Of a stretch of 64,000 nucleotides of DNA, positions 52,829 through 62,718 are shown one piece after another. The notes below the pieces were generated by a model. It did not search any database and was not told the DNA's origin. It was given only the letters and a program-made list of their open reading frames with translations. The translations under genes and the position numbers were made by a program. The DNA comes from Sulfurimonas sp. (GTDB taxonomy: Bacteria > Campylobacterota > Campylobacteria > Campylobacterales > Sulfurimonadaceae). Positions within the stretch are counted from its first letter, which is position 1. Each line of letters starts with the position of its first letter. The stretch is from contig JALSLR010000035.1 of assembly GCA_026988245.1 (NCBI GenBank), positions 1-64,000 of the forward strand, read 5' to 3'.

Positions 52829-54112
52829 CTATTTAAAATGTACCACTTGCATGGAACAAAATGTTTTATTTTTATAAAATTCAATTCTAAAAGATTTTTT
52901 ATCTTTACTGATAGCAAATTTTTTATTCATTGAATTATAAGCAATATTAATGCCACTCTCAATCTTAGAACCTTTTGGACTAAAACCAATTACATTTACC
53001 CTAGTAGATTTATCATCTATTAACTTAAAATCGTCATTTACAGAAAAATCTGAAGCAATATCTAAAGTTTGTTGCACTCCATCAATCACTACAATATTTT
53101 TCTTTGGACAATTCTTAGCATACTTAAAGTATTGTGGATAAAGTGAAGTAACCACTTTATTACCAATATAGATAATATATTTATCTCTCATTTTTCTTAC
53201 ACTTCCCAAAGGGTGAGTGAATTTAAATACATTATTACTAGATTTTAACGGAAAATAGCTTAAATTTTTTCTAATATCACTTAAATTTAACAAAATTGCA
53301 TCATTTATTCTCAGTTTCCCATAATTTTTTATTATATTTGCAATATTTTTTTCATTTATTTTAAAGTCTCTTTTGTATTTGATACCCATAATCTTCATAA
53401 ATTCTTCAATTGCTAAGAGTTGATAAAAGACTTTATGGGATAATGAAGTGAGATTTTTACTCGTTTCAACTGCGAATGCTGGTTTGTTGTTTGTAACAGC
53501 AAAGTAGGTAAGGGAAAGTTGCATCGCTTCATCATCAAATTTTGTATTTGTATTACGCACATTAAAGGAGTGGTGATTTTTAATGAGTTTTTTATTCATA
53601 CTTTTTTTAACTTTTAAAGCAATATCATTTAAGTTACCAAAAGCTTGGTTTTGATTTAATTTGCATTGGTCAATGACACAAGTTTGCCCCCAAGCATTTG
53701 GATTAAAAATGCGACCCTGATGTTTTTTTCTATAAAACCCATGTCCATCATGAAGATTTAGAACCATAGATACTTTGTCTTGTAATATAATCTTTTTAAT
53801 AGCATCTACTGTTGGTGTATCTTTATCGACCTTTACATTTTTTGCAAATTTACGATTCATATCACCACGCAAACCACGACTTCCTCTTTGAACACTATCT
53901 TTGTTGAGATTGGGTACTATCCAGAGGTTTTTAGATGTGATTGTATAGTTTGATGCTAAGATTGAAGCTGAAAAGTATCCACCAGGTTCATCACCATGAA
54001 TACCACCGATAACCAAGAGTGTTGTGTTTGAGTCTTTATTTTCTTTTTTTATTAAATTAATCTGGGCAAATATACCAGTGAAAAGGAATGTTATAAGTAT
54101 TAATATTCTCAT
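52829..54112 (-). CDS. Pgp1/Csd4-like M99 family peptidoglycan carboxypeptidase
   Basis: IGGIHGDEPGGYFSASIL, NLNKDSVQRGSRGLRGDMNRKF; paired with an L,D-carboxypeptidase gene. Confidence 0.78.
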   Translation of the reverse strand: MRILILITFLFTGIFAQINLIKKENKDSNTTLLVIGGIHGDEPGGYFSASILASNYTITSKNLWIVPNLNKDSVQRGSRGLRGDMNRKFAKNVKVDKDTPTVDAIKKIILQDKVSMVLNLHDGHGFYRKKHQGRIFNPNAWGQTCVIDQCKLNQNQAFGNLNDIALKVKKSMNKKLIKNHHSFNVRNTNTKFDDEAMQLSLTYFAVTNNKPAFAVETSKNLTSLSHKVFYQLLAIEEFMKIMGIKYKRDFKINEKNIANIIKNYGKLRINDAILLNLSDIRKNLSYFPLKSSNNVFKFTHPLGSVRKMRDKYIIYIGNKVVTSLYPQYFKYAKNCPKKNIVVIDGVQQTLDIASDFSVNDDFKLIDDKSTRVNVIGFSPKGSKIESGINIAYNSMNKKFAISKDKKSFRIEFYKNKTFCSMQVVHFK

Positions 54113-54115
54113 ATA

Positions 54116-55084
54116 TTAGTTCTCTAAAAATATTTTTATATTTTTTTGTTCATCAAGTCGTATCATAAGTGTTTTATTCCCTGTAAATTTTACATATTTT
54201 GTTTTGTAGTATTCGTGAAATGATATTTGGTACACATTTTGTAAGTTTGGATACTTGAAAATGTTGATATTATTAAAGATAATTGTCTTTTTTTCGTTTT
54301 TGGAAAATACAAATTCTTTAGCAGATTTAAATCTCTCTAGGCTCATACCATCAGTTTTTTTGAAATCTTGTGCATAAAAAGATAAGTAGTTTTCTATAAG
54401 ACTATACTTCCAAGCATATCTCCATTTATAGAGCGCACTTAGTATAGAACTTAAGTTTTCTTTGGGTATGTCTACCTTGGTCTCATTTGGGTTGATGATG
54501 AGAATAGTTTTATTGATATCTATATGTCTGTCAAGACACTCAATAGATTGATTATCTATAGCTATACAGCCACGGGTAAAATCATCACGTTCTTGGTCGA
54601 TGGGAAGACCATGTACCCATATTCCACTACCATTTTTCCCCTGAGATCTGTCGTATAGATTTGGATATGTTGTGACAAAAGCTAATGGACCATAAAAAGG
54701 ATCAAGTTTTGTGCTCCTGTCAAGTCGTTGCTTTATATTATAAACACCTATTGGTGTCCTTAAATCCCCTTCAAACTTTTTATCACCATCTATTTTTCCT
54801 GTAAAGGCACTATATGTTTTTAGTTTTGTGTATGTTTTATTTTCATCGAGTTTATAGAGTGAAAGGGTAGAGCTATTTTTATCACAGGCTAGGACTGAAC
54901 TATATGATTCTAAGTATCCAAAAGTTGTATCTTGTTTTTGTAGCTCTTTATCCCAATATTGTTTATTTGTTAGGTTGAGATCGAGTTGTTTTTCAACGAC
55001 ACTTATCCCTTCTATTCTATATTGAGTTAAAATATTATTAGCATAGAGAGATAAGGTGAAAAGGACGAGCAACACTAGTTTCAT
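54116..55084 (-). CDS. YkuD-domain protein (Pgp2/Csd6-like L,D-carboxypeptidase/transpeptidase)
   Basis: GIWVHGLPIDQERDDFTRGCIAIDN active site. Confidence 0.82.
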   Translation of the reverse strand: MKLVLLVLFTLSLYANNILTQYRIEGISVVEKQLDLNLTNKQYWDKELQKQDTTFGYLESYSSVLACDKNSSTLSLYKLDENKTYTKLKTYSAFTGKIDGDKKFEGDLRTPIGVYNIKQRLDRSTKLDPFYGPLAFVTTYPNLYDRSQGKNGSGIWVHGLPIDQERDDFTRGCIAIDNQSIECLDRHIDINKTILIINPNETKVDIPKENLSSILSALYKWRYAWKYSLIENYLSFYAQDFKKTDGMSLERFKSAKEFVFSKNEKKTIIFNNINIFKYPNLQNVYQISFHEYYKTKYVKFTGNKTLMIRLDEQKNIKIFLEN

Positions 55085-55959
55085 GCTTTATAACCTATCT
55101 CTTCTAAAAATGCTTTATCCTTTGTCCAACCTTTTTTTACAGTTACTTGTAGGTCAAGGTAGGCTTTTTTTGTACTTAGCCTTTCTATCTTCTCTCTTGC
55201 AGATTGTCCTATGCGTTTGATAGATTCACCACCCTTACCGATGATAATCCCTTTTTGAGACTCTTTTTCTATGATGATAGTTGCGTGTATAACATCTAAT
55301 CCATCATCTTCATCTATGGAGTCTATGATTACATCAGACTCATATGGAATCTCATCACTTACATTTTCGAAAATTCCTTCACGAATAAAACCTGCATAGA
55401 TATCACGAACGAGTTCGCTTGTTAAGTCTTCAGGGTCATAAAGAAAAGGTGATTCAGGTAGGTATTTACTTATCTGTTTGAGTAAGTCCTCATGCCCGAC
55501 TTTTCTTGGAATTGCAACAGGGATGAGTGCTTCAAATTTATCAGAAAACTGATTATATGATGCTATACGTTTAAAAAGTTTGTCTTGTTTTACTTGGTCT
55601 ATTTTACTGAGAACTATGATATGTTTAACTCTATCATTATTAAGTTTTAAAAATTTTTCATAATGCTCAACAGAGTCAGTAATAGGCGCTAAGTAGACGA
55701 TAAGGTCACAGTCACCCATAGCTTTTAGTGCCTCATCTAACATATACTGGTTAAGTACTTTTTCTCTCTCATGTAAACCAGGAGTATCTACGAAAATTAT
55801 CTGAGTGTCTTCATACATTACTATAGCATTAGAACGTTTACGTGTAGCATTTGCTTTTTGGCTTACCATCGCAATGTTCTCACCAAGAAGAGAGTTCATT
55901 AAAGTACTTTTTCCAGCATTTGGACGACCAATTAAAGATACAAAACCCGCTTTTGTCAT
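55081..55959 (-). CDS. era: GTPase Era
   Basis: LIGRPNAGKSTLMNSLLG, VDTPGLHE, KH domain IIIGKGGESIKRIGQSAREKIE. Confidence 0.97.
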   Translation of the reverse strand: MTKAGFVSLIGRPNAGKSTLMNSLLGENIAMVSQKANATRKRSNAIVMYEDTQIIFVDTPGLHEREKVLNQYMLDEALKAMGDCDLIVYLAPITDSVEHYEKFLKLNNDRVKHIIVLSKIDQVKQDKLFKRIASYNQFSDKFEALIPVAIPRKVGHEDLLKQISKYLPESPFLYDPEDLTSELVRDIYAGFIREGIFENVSDEIPYESDVIIDSIDEDDGLDVIHATIIIEKESQKGIIIGKGGESIKRIGQSAREKIERLSTKKAYLDLQVTVKKGWTKDKAFLEEIGYKA

Positions 55960-55997
55960 ATTTTCCCTTTATTATATATTAAATTTCTTACACGACT

Positions 55998-56025
55998 TAG
56001 ATTCTGAATCAAGTTCAGAATGACG
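55998..56025 (-). repeat. 28-bp hairpin repeat, copy 2 (reverse complement of copy 1)
   Basis: TAGATTCTGAATCAAGTTCAGAATGACG; 28/28 match to copy 1. Confidence 0.85.
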
Positions 56026-56040
56026 ATTTATCGTATCTCC

Positions 56041-56068
56041 TGTCATTCCAAACTTGATTTGGAACCTA
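56041..56068 (+). repeat. 28-bp hairpin repeat, copy 3 (variant)
   Basis: TGTCATTCCAAACTTGATTTGGAACCTA; same loop CTTGA, compensatory stem changes. Confidence 0.8.
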
Positions 56069-57397
56069 CAGTATATATCTTGATAAATCATCATCGGCTA
56101 CTACTGTATCTAGTTTTTCATGAACTAACTCAGCTGTTATAGTGAACTCTTTATCTTTATACTCATCTGCTATGAAACTGATATCTTCTAGGATTCTTTC
56201 AAGAACTGTATGCAATCTTCTTGCACCAATATCTTCAGTAGTTTCATTCGCACGATGTGCAAGTTTTGCTATAGCTCTTACAGCATCATCTTCAAAGCTC
56301 AGCTTCATACCCTCTACACTCATAAGTGCTTCGTATTGAGCTAAAAGCGAATTTTTTGTTTGTGTCAGTATTAGGTAGAGAGTATCTTCTGTGAGACTTT
56401 CTAGTTCAACGCGAAGAGGAAATCTTCCTTGAAGTTCAGGTATCAAATCACTTGGTTTACTCACATGAAAAGCACCGGCTGCGATGAAGAGTATATGGTC
56501 GGTGTTTATAACTCCATATTTTGTAGTGATGCTACTGCCCTCTACGATAGGAAGGAGGTCACGTTGTACACCCTCTTTAGATGGGTCATTTCTTCCAGCA
56601 GATTTTTCACTCAAAGCAATTTTATCTATCTCATCTAAAAATATTATTCCACCATTCTCAGCACGACGTAGTGCCTCTTCGTTTATTGAGTTGGCATCTA
56701 TGAGTTTGGATGATGCTTCGCCTATGAGCATCACTTTTGCTTCTTTGACAGTTATCTCTTTTTTCTTGTCTTCTTTATTCATTTGAGAGAAAACTTTTGT
56801 AAAAGACTCTTGGACTTTTATCATCTCTGGTGGGAGGTTTGAGTCTGCAAATTCTACTTGTATATTTGTATCTATCTCTATCTCAATGATTTTATCGTCC
56901 ATCTCACTAGATTCAACTTTTTTTTCCATAGCTTCGAGAAGTCTTTGATAGTCATTTTTTTTTGAATCACTTGCTGATTCAGGAAGTGGTGGTAAAAGTT
57001 TTTCTACTATTTTATTTGTTACATAGTTTTGTATTTTTTCTTTGTTTTGTTCTGCTTTTTCAGTCTTTACAATGGCAATAGAGTTAACAACTAAGTCTCT
57101 TACCATAGACTCCACATCACGACCTACAAAACCAACTTCGGTGTACTTAGAAGCTTCAACTTTTACAAAGGGCACACTCATCATAGTTGCTAAACGACGA
57201 GAAATCTCAGTTTTACCAACACCAGTTGAGCCTATCATCAAAATATTTTTAGGCGTAATCTCTTTTTGCATCTCTGGATCAAGTTGCATTCGTCGGTATC
57301 GTGTTCTTAATGCTAGGGCTATAGTTTTCTTAGCATCATGTTGAGAAATGACATATTTATCTAGATACTGAACTATCTCTTTTGGGGTTAAATTCAA
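56066..57397 (-). CDS. hslU: HslUV ATPase subunit HslU
   Basis: IGSTGVGKTEISRRLA, EIDKIA, GARRLHTVLERILEDISF. Confidence 0.97.
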   Translation of the reverse strand: MNLTPKEIVQYLDKYVISQHDAKKTIALALRTRYRRMQLDPEMQKEITPKNILMIGSTGVGKTEISRRLATMMSVPFVKVEASKYTEVGFVGRDVESMVRDLVVNSIAIVKTEKAEQNKEKIQNYVTNKIVEKLLPPLPESASDSKKNDYQRLLEAMEKKVESSEMDDKIIEIEIDTNIQVEFADSNLPPEMIKVQESFTKVFSQMNKEDKKKEITVKEAKVMLIGEASSKLIDANSINEEALRRAENGGIIFLDEIDKIALSEKSAGRNDPSKEGVQRDLLPIVEGSSITTKYGVINTDHILFIAAGAFHVSKPSDLIPELQGRFPLRVELESLTEDTLYLILTQTKNSLLAQYEALMSVEGMKLSFEDDAVRAIAKLAHRANETTEDIGARRLHTVLERILEDISFIADEYKDKEFTITAELVHEKLDTVVADDDLSRYIL

Positions 57398-57937
57398 CTA
57401 CTTATCCTCTAAAGTTAATGTTTTTATATTGTGGTTGGTGTAGATACATAGGTCTGCAGCTACATGGAGGGACTCTTTTACTAGCTCTTCTTCATCTAGT
57501 TTGGCATGTTTTTTTAATGCACGTGCAGCTGAGATGGCGTAGTTCCCACCACTTCCGATAGAAGCTATCTCTCCGTCTTCGGGTTCAACGACATCGCCAT
57601 TTCCAGTGAGTATGAAGATGTGGTCTTGATTTAGTACTATCATCATAGCTTCTAAGCGACGAAGAACTTTGTCTTTTCGCCAAGCTTTTGAAAACTCTAT
57701 GACAGATTTTAGAATATCGCCTTTTTTATCAGTTAAAAAATCCTCAAACATATCAAAAAGATTAAAAGCATCAGCAGTACTTCCTGCAAATCCAGCTAAA
57801 ATCTTCCCCTTATGGAGTGTACGAATCTTAGTAGCATTCCCTTTAAGAACAGAGTCTCCAAAGGTAACTTGACCATCTCCGCCTATAACGGCTTTATTTT
57901 TACCTTTATAGGCAAGTATAGTAGTAGCATCAAACAC
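57398..57937 (-). CDS. hslV: HslUV peptidase subunit HslV
   Basis: [46 protein letters not shown]. Confidence 0.96.
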   Translation of the reverse strand: MFDATTILAYKGKNKAVIGGDGQVTFGDSVLKGNATKIRTLHKGKILAGFAGSTADAFNLFDMFEDFLTDKKGDILKSVIEFSKAWRKDKVLRRLEAMMIVLNQDHIFILTGNGDVVEPEDGEIASIGSGGNYAISAARALKKHAKLDEEELVKESLHVAADLCIYTNHNIKTLTLEDK

Positions 57938-57942
57938 GTAGT

Positions 57943-58389
57943 TTACTCGCCTTGAACATCAACATGTAAAACCGCATGTAGTCCATGTCCTAGCTTGAAA
58001 TCTAAGTCATGTTCACCAATAGTTTTGATAGCATTTTTCTCATTGATATGTTTTTTATCGATTGTGATGTTGTGTTGTTCTTTTAAAGCAGTCGCAACTT
58101 CATCTTTTGTTACTGAACCAAAAAGATGCCCATTTGAACCAAGTTTTTTAGTGATAATTATTTCTGCTTTATCTAGTTGCTCAGCTATCACTTTAAGTGC
58201 AGCTACTTCTTTTTCAAGATTTTCAGCTACGATAAGTTCATCTTGCGCATGCTGTGCCAGTATCTCAGGTGTAGCATGACGAGCAAAACCTTTTCCTATG
58301 AGAAAATTTTTACCGTAACCATCTTTTACTTCTTTTACTTCACCTTTTTTACCAAGGCTTTTTACATCTTTAATTAAAAGTACTTTCAT
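57943..58389 (-). CDS. rplI: 50S ribosomal protein L9
   Basis: [36 protein letters not shown]. Confidence 0.97.
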   Translation of the reverse strand: MKVLLIKDVKSLGKKGEVKEVKDGYGKNFLIGKGFARHATPEILAQHAQDELIVAENLEKEVAALKVIAEQLDKAEIIITKKLGSNGHLFGSVTKDEVATALKEQHNITIDKKHINEKNAIKTIGEHDLDFKLGHGLHAVLHVDVQGE

Positions 58390-59126
58390 TATTGTTCTAC
58401 CTCTCCACCAAAAGAAACGATACCGTGCGTAAAGTTACCTATTTTGTTGTAACCCATTTGTCTCATAATCATTGCTACGTGAGCTGATCTACTACCAACA
58501 TGACAGTAAAGAATAATATTTTCCTCTTTATCTAAGCCAGATTCCTCAAGTGAAGGGTAAAAAGAGCTTGTAGGTATAAGTTTGTCAGCACCTTTAATGT
58601 GACCCATTTGCCACTCCATATGCTCACGAACATCTACAAGTTTGAACTCTACCATTCCTAATGTTCTTGCTTCAAGTAGTGACTCTAGTTCATCACCATC
58701 TATCTCAGCTTGTGCAACTAAAAGCTCTGCTTCTTCTTTTGTTAAACCACGAGAGTGAGTATGTACAGCTTCCTCCATCCCAAGTTCTACACGTTTAGCT
58801 TCAGCAAACTCAGGTGTACAAAAGATTCCACAATGGCAAGAACCAACCTCTGGAATCTCTTTTTCTATAGCTGGTTTACAAGGACAGATTCTATTATCAA
58901 CTGATTGCGGTTTCCCATCAACCTCTTCAACCATAAAACATGGACAAAAGAGTTTATTGTACATCATCTTGTTACGAGCAAGACCCATCTGTACACCTTC
59001 ATTCACTTCTACTTGAGGGTTATATACCCAGCCACGAGATTCACAAACTTTATCTGTAAATTTTATAGTTTTTTCCATTCTTGCTTGAAACTCAGGTGAA
59101 TTCATATCTATTTTAATCATACTCAT
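58389..59126 (-). CDS. Ferredoxin:thioredoxin reductase catalytic-like domain fused to rhodanese domain
   Basis: CPC-x17-CPC-x13-CHC cysteine pattern, then rhodanese ([24 protein letters not shown]...[15 protein letters not shown]). Confidence 0.85.
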   Translation of the reverse strand: MSMIKIDMNSPEFQARMEKTIKFTDKVCESRGWVYNPQVEVNEGVQMGLARNKMMYNKLFCPCFMVEEVDGKPQSVDNRICPCKPAIEKEIPEVGSCHCGIFCTPEFAEAKRVELGMEEAVHTHSRGLTKEEAELLVAQAEIDGDELESLLEARTLGMVEFKLVDVREHMEWQMGHIKGADKLIPTSSFYPSLEESGLDKEENIILYCHVGSRSAHVAMIMRQMGYNKIGNFTHGIVSFGGEVEQ

Positions 59127-59152
59127 ATTGTTTTCCTTGTGATTTAATTCTT

Positions 59153-60370
59153 TTATTTGTTTTTTCTAGCTTTACCAGCGATGATAAATCTTAAAGCATT
59201 AAGTTTGATGAAACCTTCTGCATCTTTTTGGTTATATACTTCATCTTCTTCAAAAGTAGAATATTCTTCATTGAAAAGAGAGTCAGTTGAGGCACGACCT
59301 ACTACCATGATACTCCCTTTATAAAGTTTAAGACGTACTACTCCATTTACAAACTCTTGACTTTTGTCGATGGCAACTTGTAGCATTTCACGCTCAGGTG
59401 CAAACCAAAAACCATTATAGATGAGTTTTGCATAACGAGGCATTAGCTCATCTTTAAGGTGAGCAGCTTCGCGATCTAGCGTGATGCTTTCAATAGCGCG
59501 GTGTGCTTTAAGCATGATAGTTCCACCTGGAGTTTCATAACAACCACGAGCTTTCATACCAACAAAGCGGTTCTCTACGATATCAACACGACCAATACCA
59601 TGTTTACCACCGATTTCGTTAAGTGTTTTTAGCATTGTGGCAGGTGAAAGTTCTTCTCCGTTGAGTGTAACTGGATCACCATGTGCATAACCTATCTCTA
59701 TATATTCTGCTTTATCTGGAGCATTTTCTGGTGAGTTAGACCATAACCACATATCTTCTTCAGGTTCTGCATTAGGGTCTTCTAAAATTCCACCTTCATA
59801 AGAGATGTGAAGTAAGTTCGCATCCATAGAATAAGGAGATTTTTTGCCTTTTTTCTCGATAGGGATAGAGTGCTCCTCTGCATAAGCAAGAAGTTTTTCA
59901 CGGGAGTTTAAATCCCACTCACGCCAAGGAGCGATGATAGTGAGCGTTGAATCCTGACCTAAATAACCCATCTCAAAACGAACTTGGTCATTTCCTTTTC
60001 CTGTAGCACCATGACTAACGCCGTCAGAACCAGTTATCTTTGCTATCTCTGCTTGTCTTTTTGCAATTAAAGGACGAGCAATAGATGTCCCTAAAAGGTA
60101 CTCACCTTCGTAGATAGCATTTGCTCTAAACATAGGGTATACATAGTCTTTTACAAACTCTTCTCTTAAGTCATCTATAAAGATGTTTTCAGGTTTGATA
60201 CCAAATTCTAAGGCTTTAACGCGGGCTGGTTCAAGCTCTTCCCCCTGACCTAAGTCTGCGGTAAAAGTTACAACTTCACATTTGTACTCATCTTGTAGCC
60301 ATTTTAAAATTATGCTAGTATCAAGCCCACCAGAATAGGCAAGGACTACTTTCTTTACTTCTTTTTTCAT
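59153..60370 (-). CDS. argG: Argininosuccinate synthase
   Basis: [35 protein letters not shown]. Confidence 0.98.
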   Translation of the reverse strand: MKKEVKKVVLAYSGGLDTSIILKWLQDEYKCEVVTFTADLGQGEELEPARVKALEFGIKPENIFIDDLREEFVKDYVYPMFRANAIYEGEYLLGTSIARPLIAKRQAEIAKITGSDGVSHGATGKGNDQVRFEMGYLGQDSTLTIIAPWREWDLNSREKLLAYAEEHSIPIEKKGKKSPYSMDANLLHISYEGGILEDPNAEPEEDMWLWSNSPENAPDKAEYIEIGYAHGDPVTLNGEELSPATMLKTLNEIGGKHGIGRVDIVENRFVGMKARGCYETPGGTIMLKAHRAIESITLDREAAHLKDELMPRYAKLIYNGFWFAPEREMLQVAIDKSQEFVNGVVRLKLYKGSIMVVGRASTDSLFNEEYSTFEEDEVYNQKDAEGFIKLNALRFIIAGKARKNK

Positions 60371-60474
60371 ATAAAACCTTGTAATGCAAATAAATTACGC
60401 GATTATATAATAAAATATATTAATGTATTGTTAGTAAGTGAAAATAACGAGGTAGGCTAAGTCGAGGAGAATTA

Positions 60475-60501
60475 AAAAGGGTAAACAAAGCCTACCCTTT
60501 T
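60475..60501 (-). terminator. Terminator-like hairpin at flaG 3' end
   Basis: AAAAGGGTA-9 nt-TACCCTTTT followed by T on the minus strand; overlaps flaG stop codon. Confidence 0.6.
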
Positions 60502-60860
60502 GTGTCAAATAGTATTCCAGTTACTTCTTGCATTTTAGGAAGAAAGTCCATTGCTTTTTCAGCTGGAAATCTACTGATAAGTCTCTGTGTCTCTGCCTCT
60601 TTTACAGAAACATAAAAAATATCATCTTTATCGACCGCAAAGGAGATGTTTTTTGTAATCGGAGACATTGCTTTGTTGAGTTGTTCTACTAAAGAATCCA
60701 TTTTCTCTTTTGAATTTATCTCTGTCCCCTGAGATTTTGCTTCCTTTGCTACCTCTTTTACTACCTCTTGTGTGCTTTGTTTTTGTGAAACTTTTGCATT
60801 TACATCTTGTGTGCTTATCTGCGTTTGTTGTTGCTGAGCAACTTTTGCTATGCCTTCCAT
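60492..60860 (-). CDS. flaG: FlaG family protein
   Basis: ISFAVDKDDIFYVSVKEAETQRLISRFPAEKAMDFLPKM. Confidence 0.85.
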   Translation of the reverse strand: MEGIAKVAQQQQTQISTQDVNAKVSQKQSTQEVVKEVAKEAKSQGTEINSKEKMDSLVEQLNKAMSPITKNISFAVDKDDIFYVSVKEAETQRLISRFPAEKAMDFLPKMQEVTGILFDTKG

Positions 60861-61011
60861 GACGTGCTCCTTGTATTTATTCCTTTAAATAAAGGTATTT
60901 CTATTAGTAAGTACATCGACCAAAAAAAAATAAACTTTAGAATTTTTTATAAAAATTTTGAAATTTATTTTGTTTAAATTTTTGTCACAACATTATGGTA
61001 CCCTTTCATCT

Positions 61012-62217
61012 ATGAATCAATACATCACTTTACTCAAATCAGAACCAGTTCTTAAAAGATTGTCTATCATACAGCTTATAGCCTACTTTGGTGCATGGTT
61101 TAGCAATGTGGCAATATATACGCTTTTGCTTGAGTTGAATGTCGAGCCCAAAGTTGTTGCCTTTGTCGCGATGCTTCATTTTTTAGCTGGAGTAGTGCAA
61201 GCCCCTTTCTCTGGTTCAATCATAGACAATATGAAACCAAAAAAACTTTTGTTGATTTTGATAAGTTTAGAGATTATTGCTACTTTCTGTTTAATATTTG
61301 TAAATAAACTTGAAGATTTACATCTCTTATATTTTTTAATATTTGTAAAAATGGCAGCGGCTTCATTTTATTTTACTACTGAGATGTCTTTACTCCCAAA
61401 AATTCTTCATGGAAGTAAACTGCAAAAGGCGAATGAATTACACTCTATTATCTGGTCTCTGTCTTATACTTTAGGGATGGCGATTAGTGGATTTGTAGTT
61501 TACTATGCTGGCATTAAGATTGCTTTTTTATTGGATACTTTGATGTTTATGGTTGGTTTTTTTCTTCTTATTAATCTGAGTATTGATGTAGAATTTGAAA
61601 AATCAAAAGAAAATATACTACAGATGATGCAGGATACTTTTAAATATATAAAGCAAAATCCTCAGGCCTTGCACCTTATGCTTGTCCACGCCTTTGTAGG
61701 TTTAACAGCCTTTGATGCGCTAGTTGCACTTATGGTAAACAAATACTATGCTGGGATAATTGCTACTTCCTTAGCTCTTGGATTTCTTCACGCATCTCGT
61801 GCGATTGGTTTAGTTATCGGTCCTATAGTTTTAGGTAAATTTACAAATAACAAAGGGCTAGTATATGTTTTTATCGCTCAAGCTTTTGCAGTTTGGCTAT
61901 GGGCATATGTTATGCATAATTTTTATCTTTCATTAGTAGCGAGTGTATTTGTAGGTTTATTTACTACTACTCTTTGGTCCTACACATATACACTACTTCA
62001 AAAAAATATAGATAAAAAATACTATGGTAGAATAGTCGCTTATAATGATATGCTCTTTTTATCTTCAGCTGCTTTTACTTCTTATATGATAGGAGTATTT
62101 GCTAGCTATGGTTTTTCTTTAGAGTTTATAGCATCGCTCATGGGCTTTGGTTTTATTTTAGGTGCAGTATATTTTAAATGGATAGATAGTTCTCAAAATA
62201 TTAAGGATGTAAGTTGA
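61012..62217 (+). CDS. MFS transporter (likely start 61012; ORF track gives 60958)
   Basis: MNQYITLLKSEPVLKRLSIIQLIAYFGAWFSNVAIYTLLLEL; 12-TM pattern. Confidence 0.88.
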   Translation: MNQYITLLKSEPVLKRLSIIQLIAYFGAWFSNVAIYTLLLELNVEPKVVAFVAMLHFLAGVVQAPFSGSIIDNMKPKKLLLILISLEIIATFCLIFVNKLEDLHLLYFLIFVKMAAASFYFTTEMSLLPKILHGSKLQKANELHSIIWSLSYTLGMAISGFVVYYAGIKIAFLLDTLMFMVGFFLLINLSIDVEFEKSKENILQMMQDTFKYIKQNPQALHLMLVHAFVGLTAFDALVALMVNKYYAGIIATSLALGFLHASRAIGLVIGPIVLGKFTNNKGLVYVFIAQAFAVWLWAYVMHNFYLSLVASVFVGLFTTTLWSYTYTLLQKNIDKKYYGRIVAYNDMLFLSSAAFTSYMIGVFASYGFSLEFIASLMGFGFILGAVYFKWIDSSQNIKDVS

Positions 62218-62459
62218 TTAGTTTTGCAGTTTTAGGTGGATTACTTTTAAATGTCGGTGCCTATCTGACATTTCGGGGTAAAATCTATGAGTCAGTGGCA
62301 GTTTATCTCGTAGCAGATATATGTTGGATAATTATGGCTTGGCAAAGAGATGACTTATGGGGAGTTTTATCTATAGTAGTTGGCGTGACTTTTGGACTTT
62401 TAGCATTTTTGAAGATGAAAATGGGAAAAATGAATAAGGATTTAAATGAAAATCTATAA
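62214..62459 (+). CDS. Small membrane protein
   Basis: 81 aa, 2-3 predicted TM segments, overlaps MFS stop. Confidence 0.6.
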   Translation: MISFAVLGGLLLNVGAYLTFRGKIYESVAVYLVADICWIIMAWQRDDLWGVLSIVVGVTFGLLAFLKMKMGKMNKDLNENL

Positions 62460-62718
62460 ATCTAATAATGGAAATATAGATCTTACGAATTTAACAAGAC
62501 TTTATCCCGCGTCTGTAGTCGACTTAGATGGGGATGTGTCTGAGATGAGTTTAGAATGGACCGAATTAAATGGAGATAAAGTAAATATATTAAGATATAT
62601 TCTTGTCTTTGACTTCACTCCTCATGGAGAAGATGATAAAGTGAAAACTATAGTAAATTTTGATACAAAAGATGAGCTAATTATCGAATTGCAAAAGGTT
62701 GCCTTATTATTTCAATAA
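62446..62718 (+). CDS. Conserved hypothetical small protein
   Basis: 90 aa ORF overlapping upstream gene end. Confidence 0.6.
   Translation: MKIYKSNNGNIDLTNLTRLYPASVVDLDGDVSEMSLEWTELNGDKVNILRYILVFDFTPHGEDDKVKTIVNFDTKDELIIELQKVALLFQ

Noticed and set aside
60882-60895. CCTTTAAATAAAGG palindrome upstream of flaG
   Set aside because: AT-rich near-palindrome in a promoter region; too weak alone to claim a regulator site.
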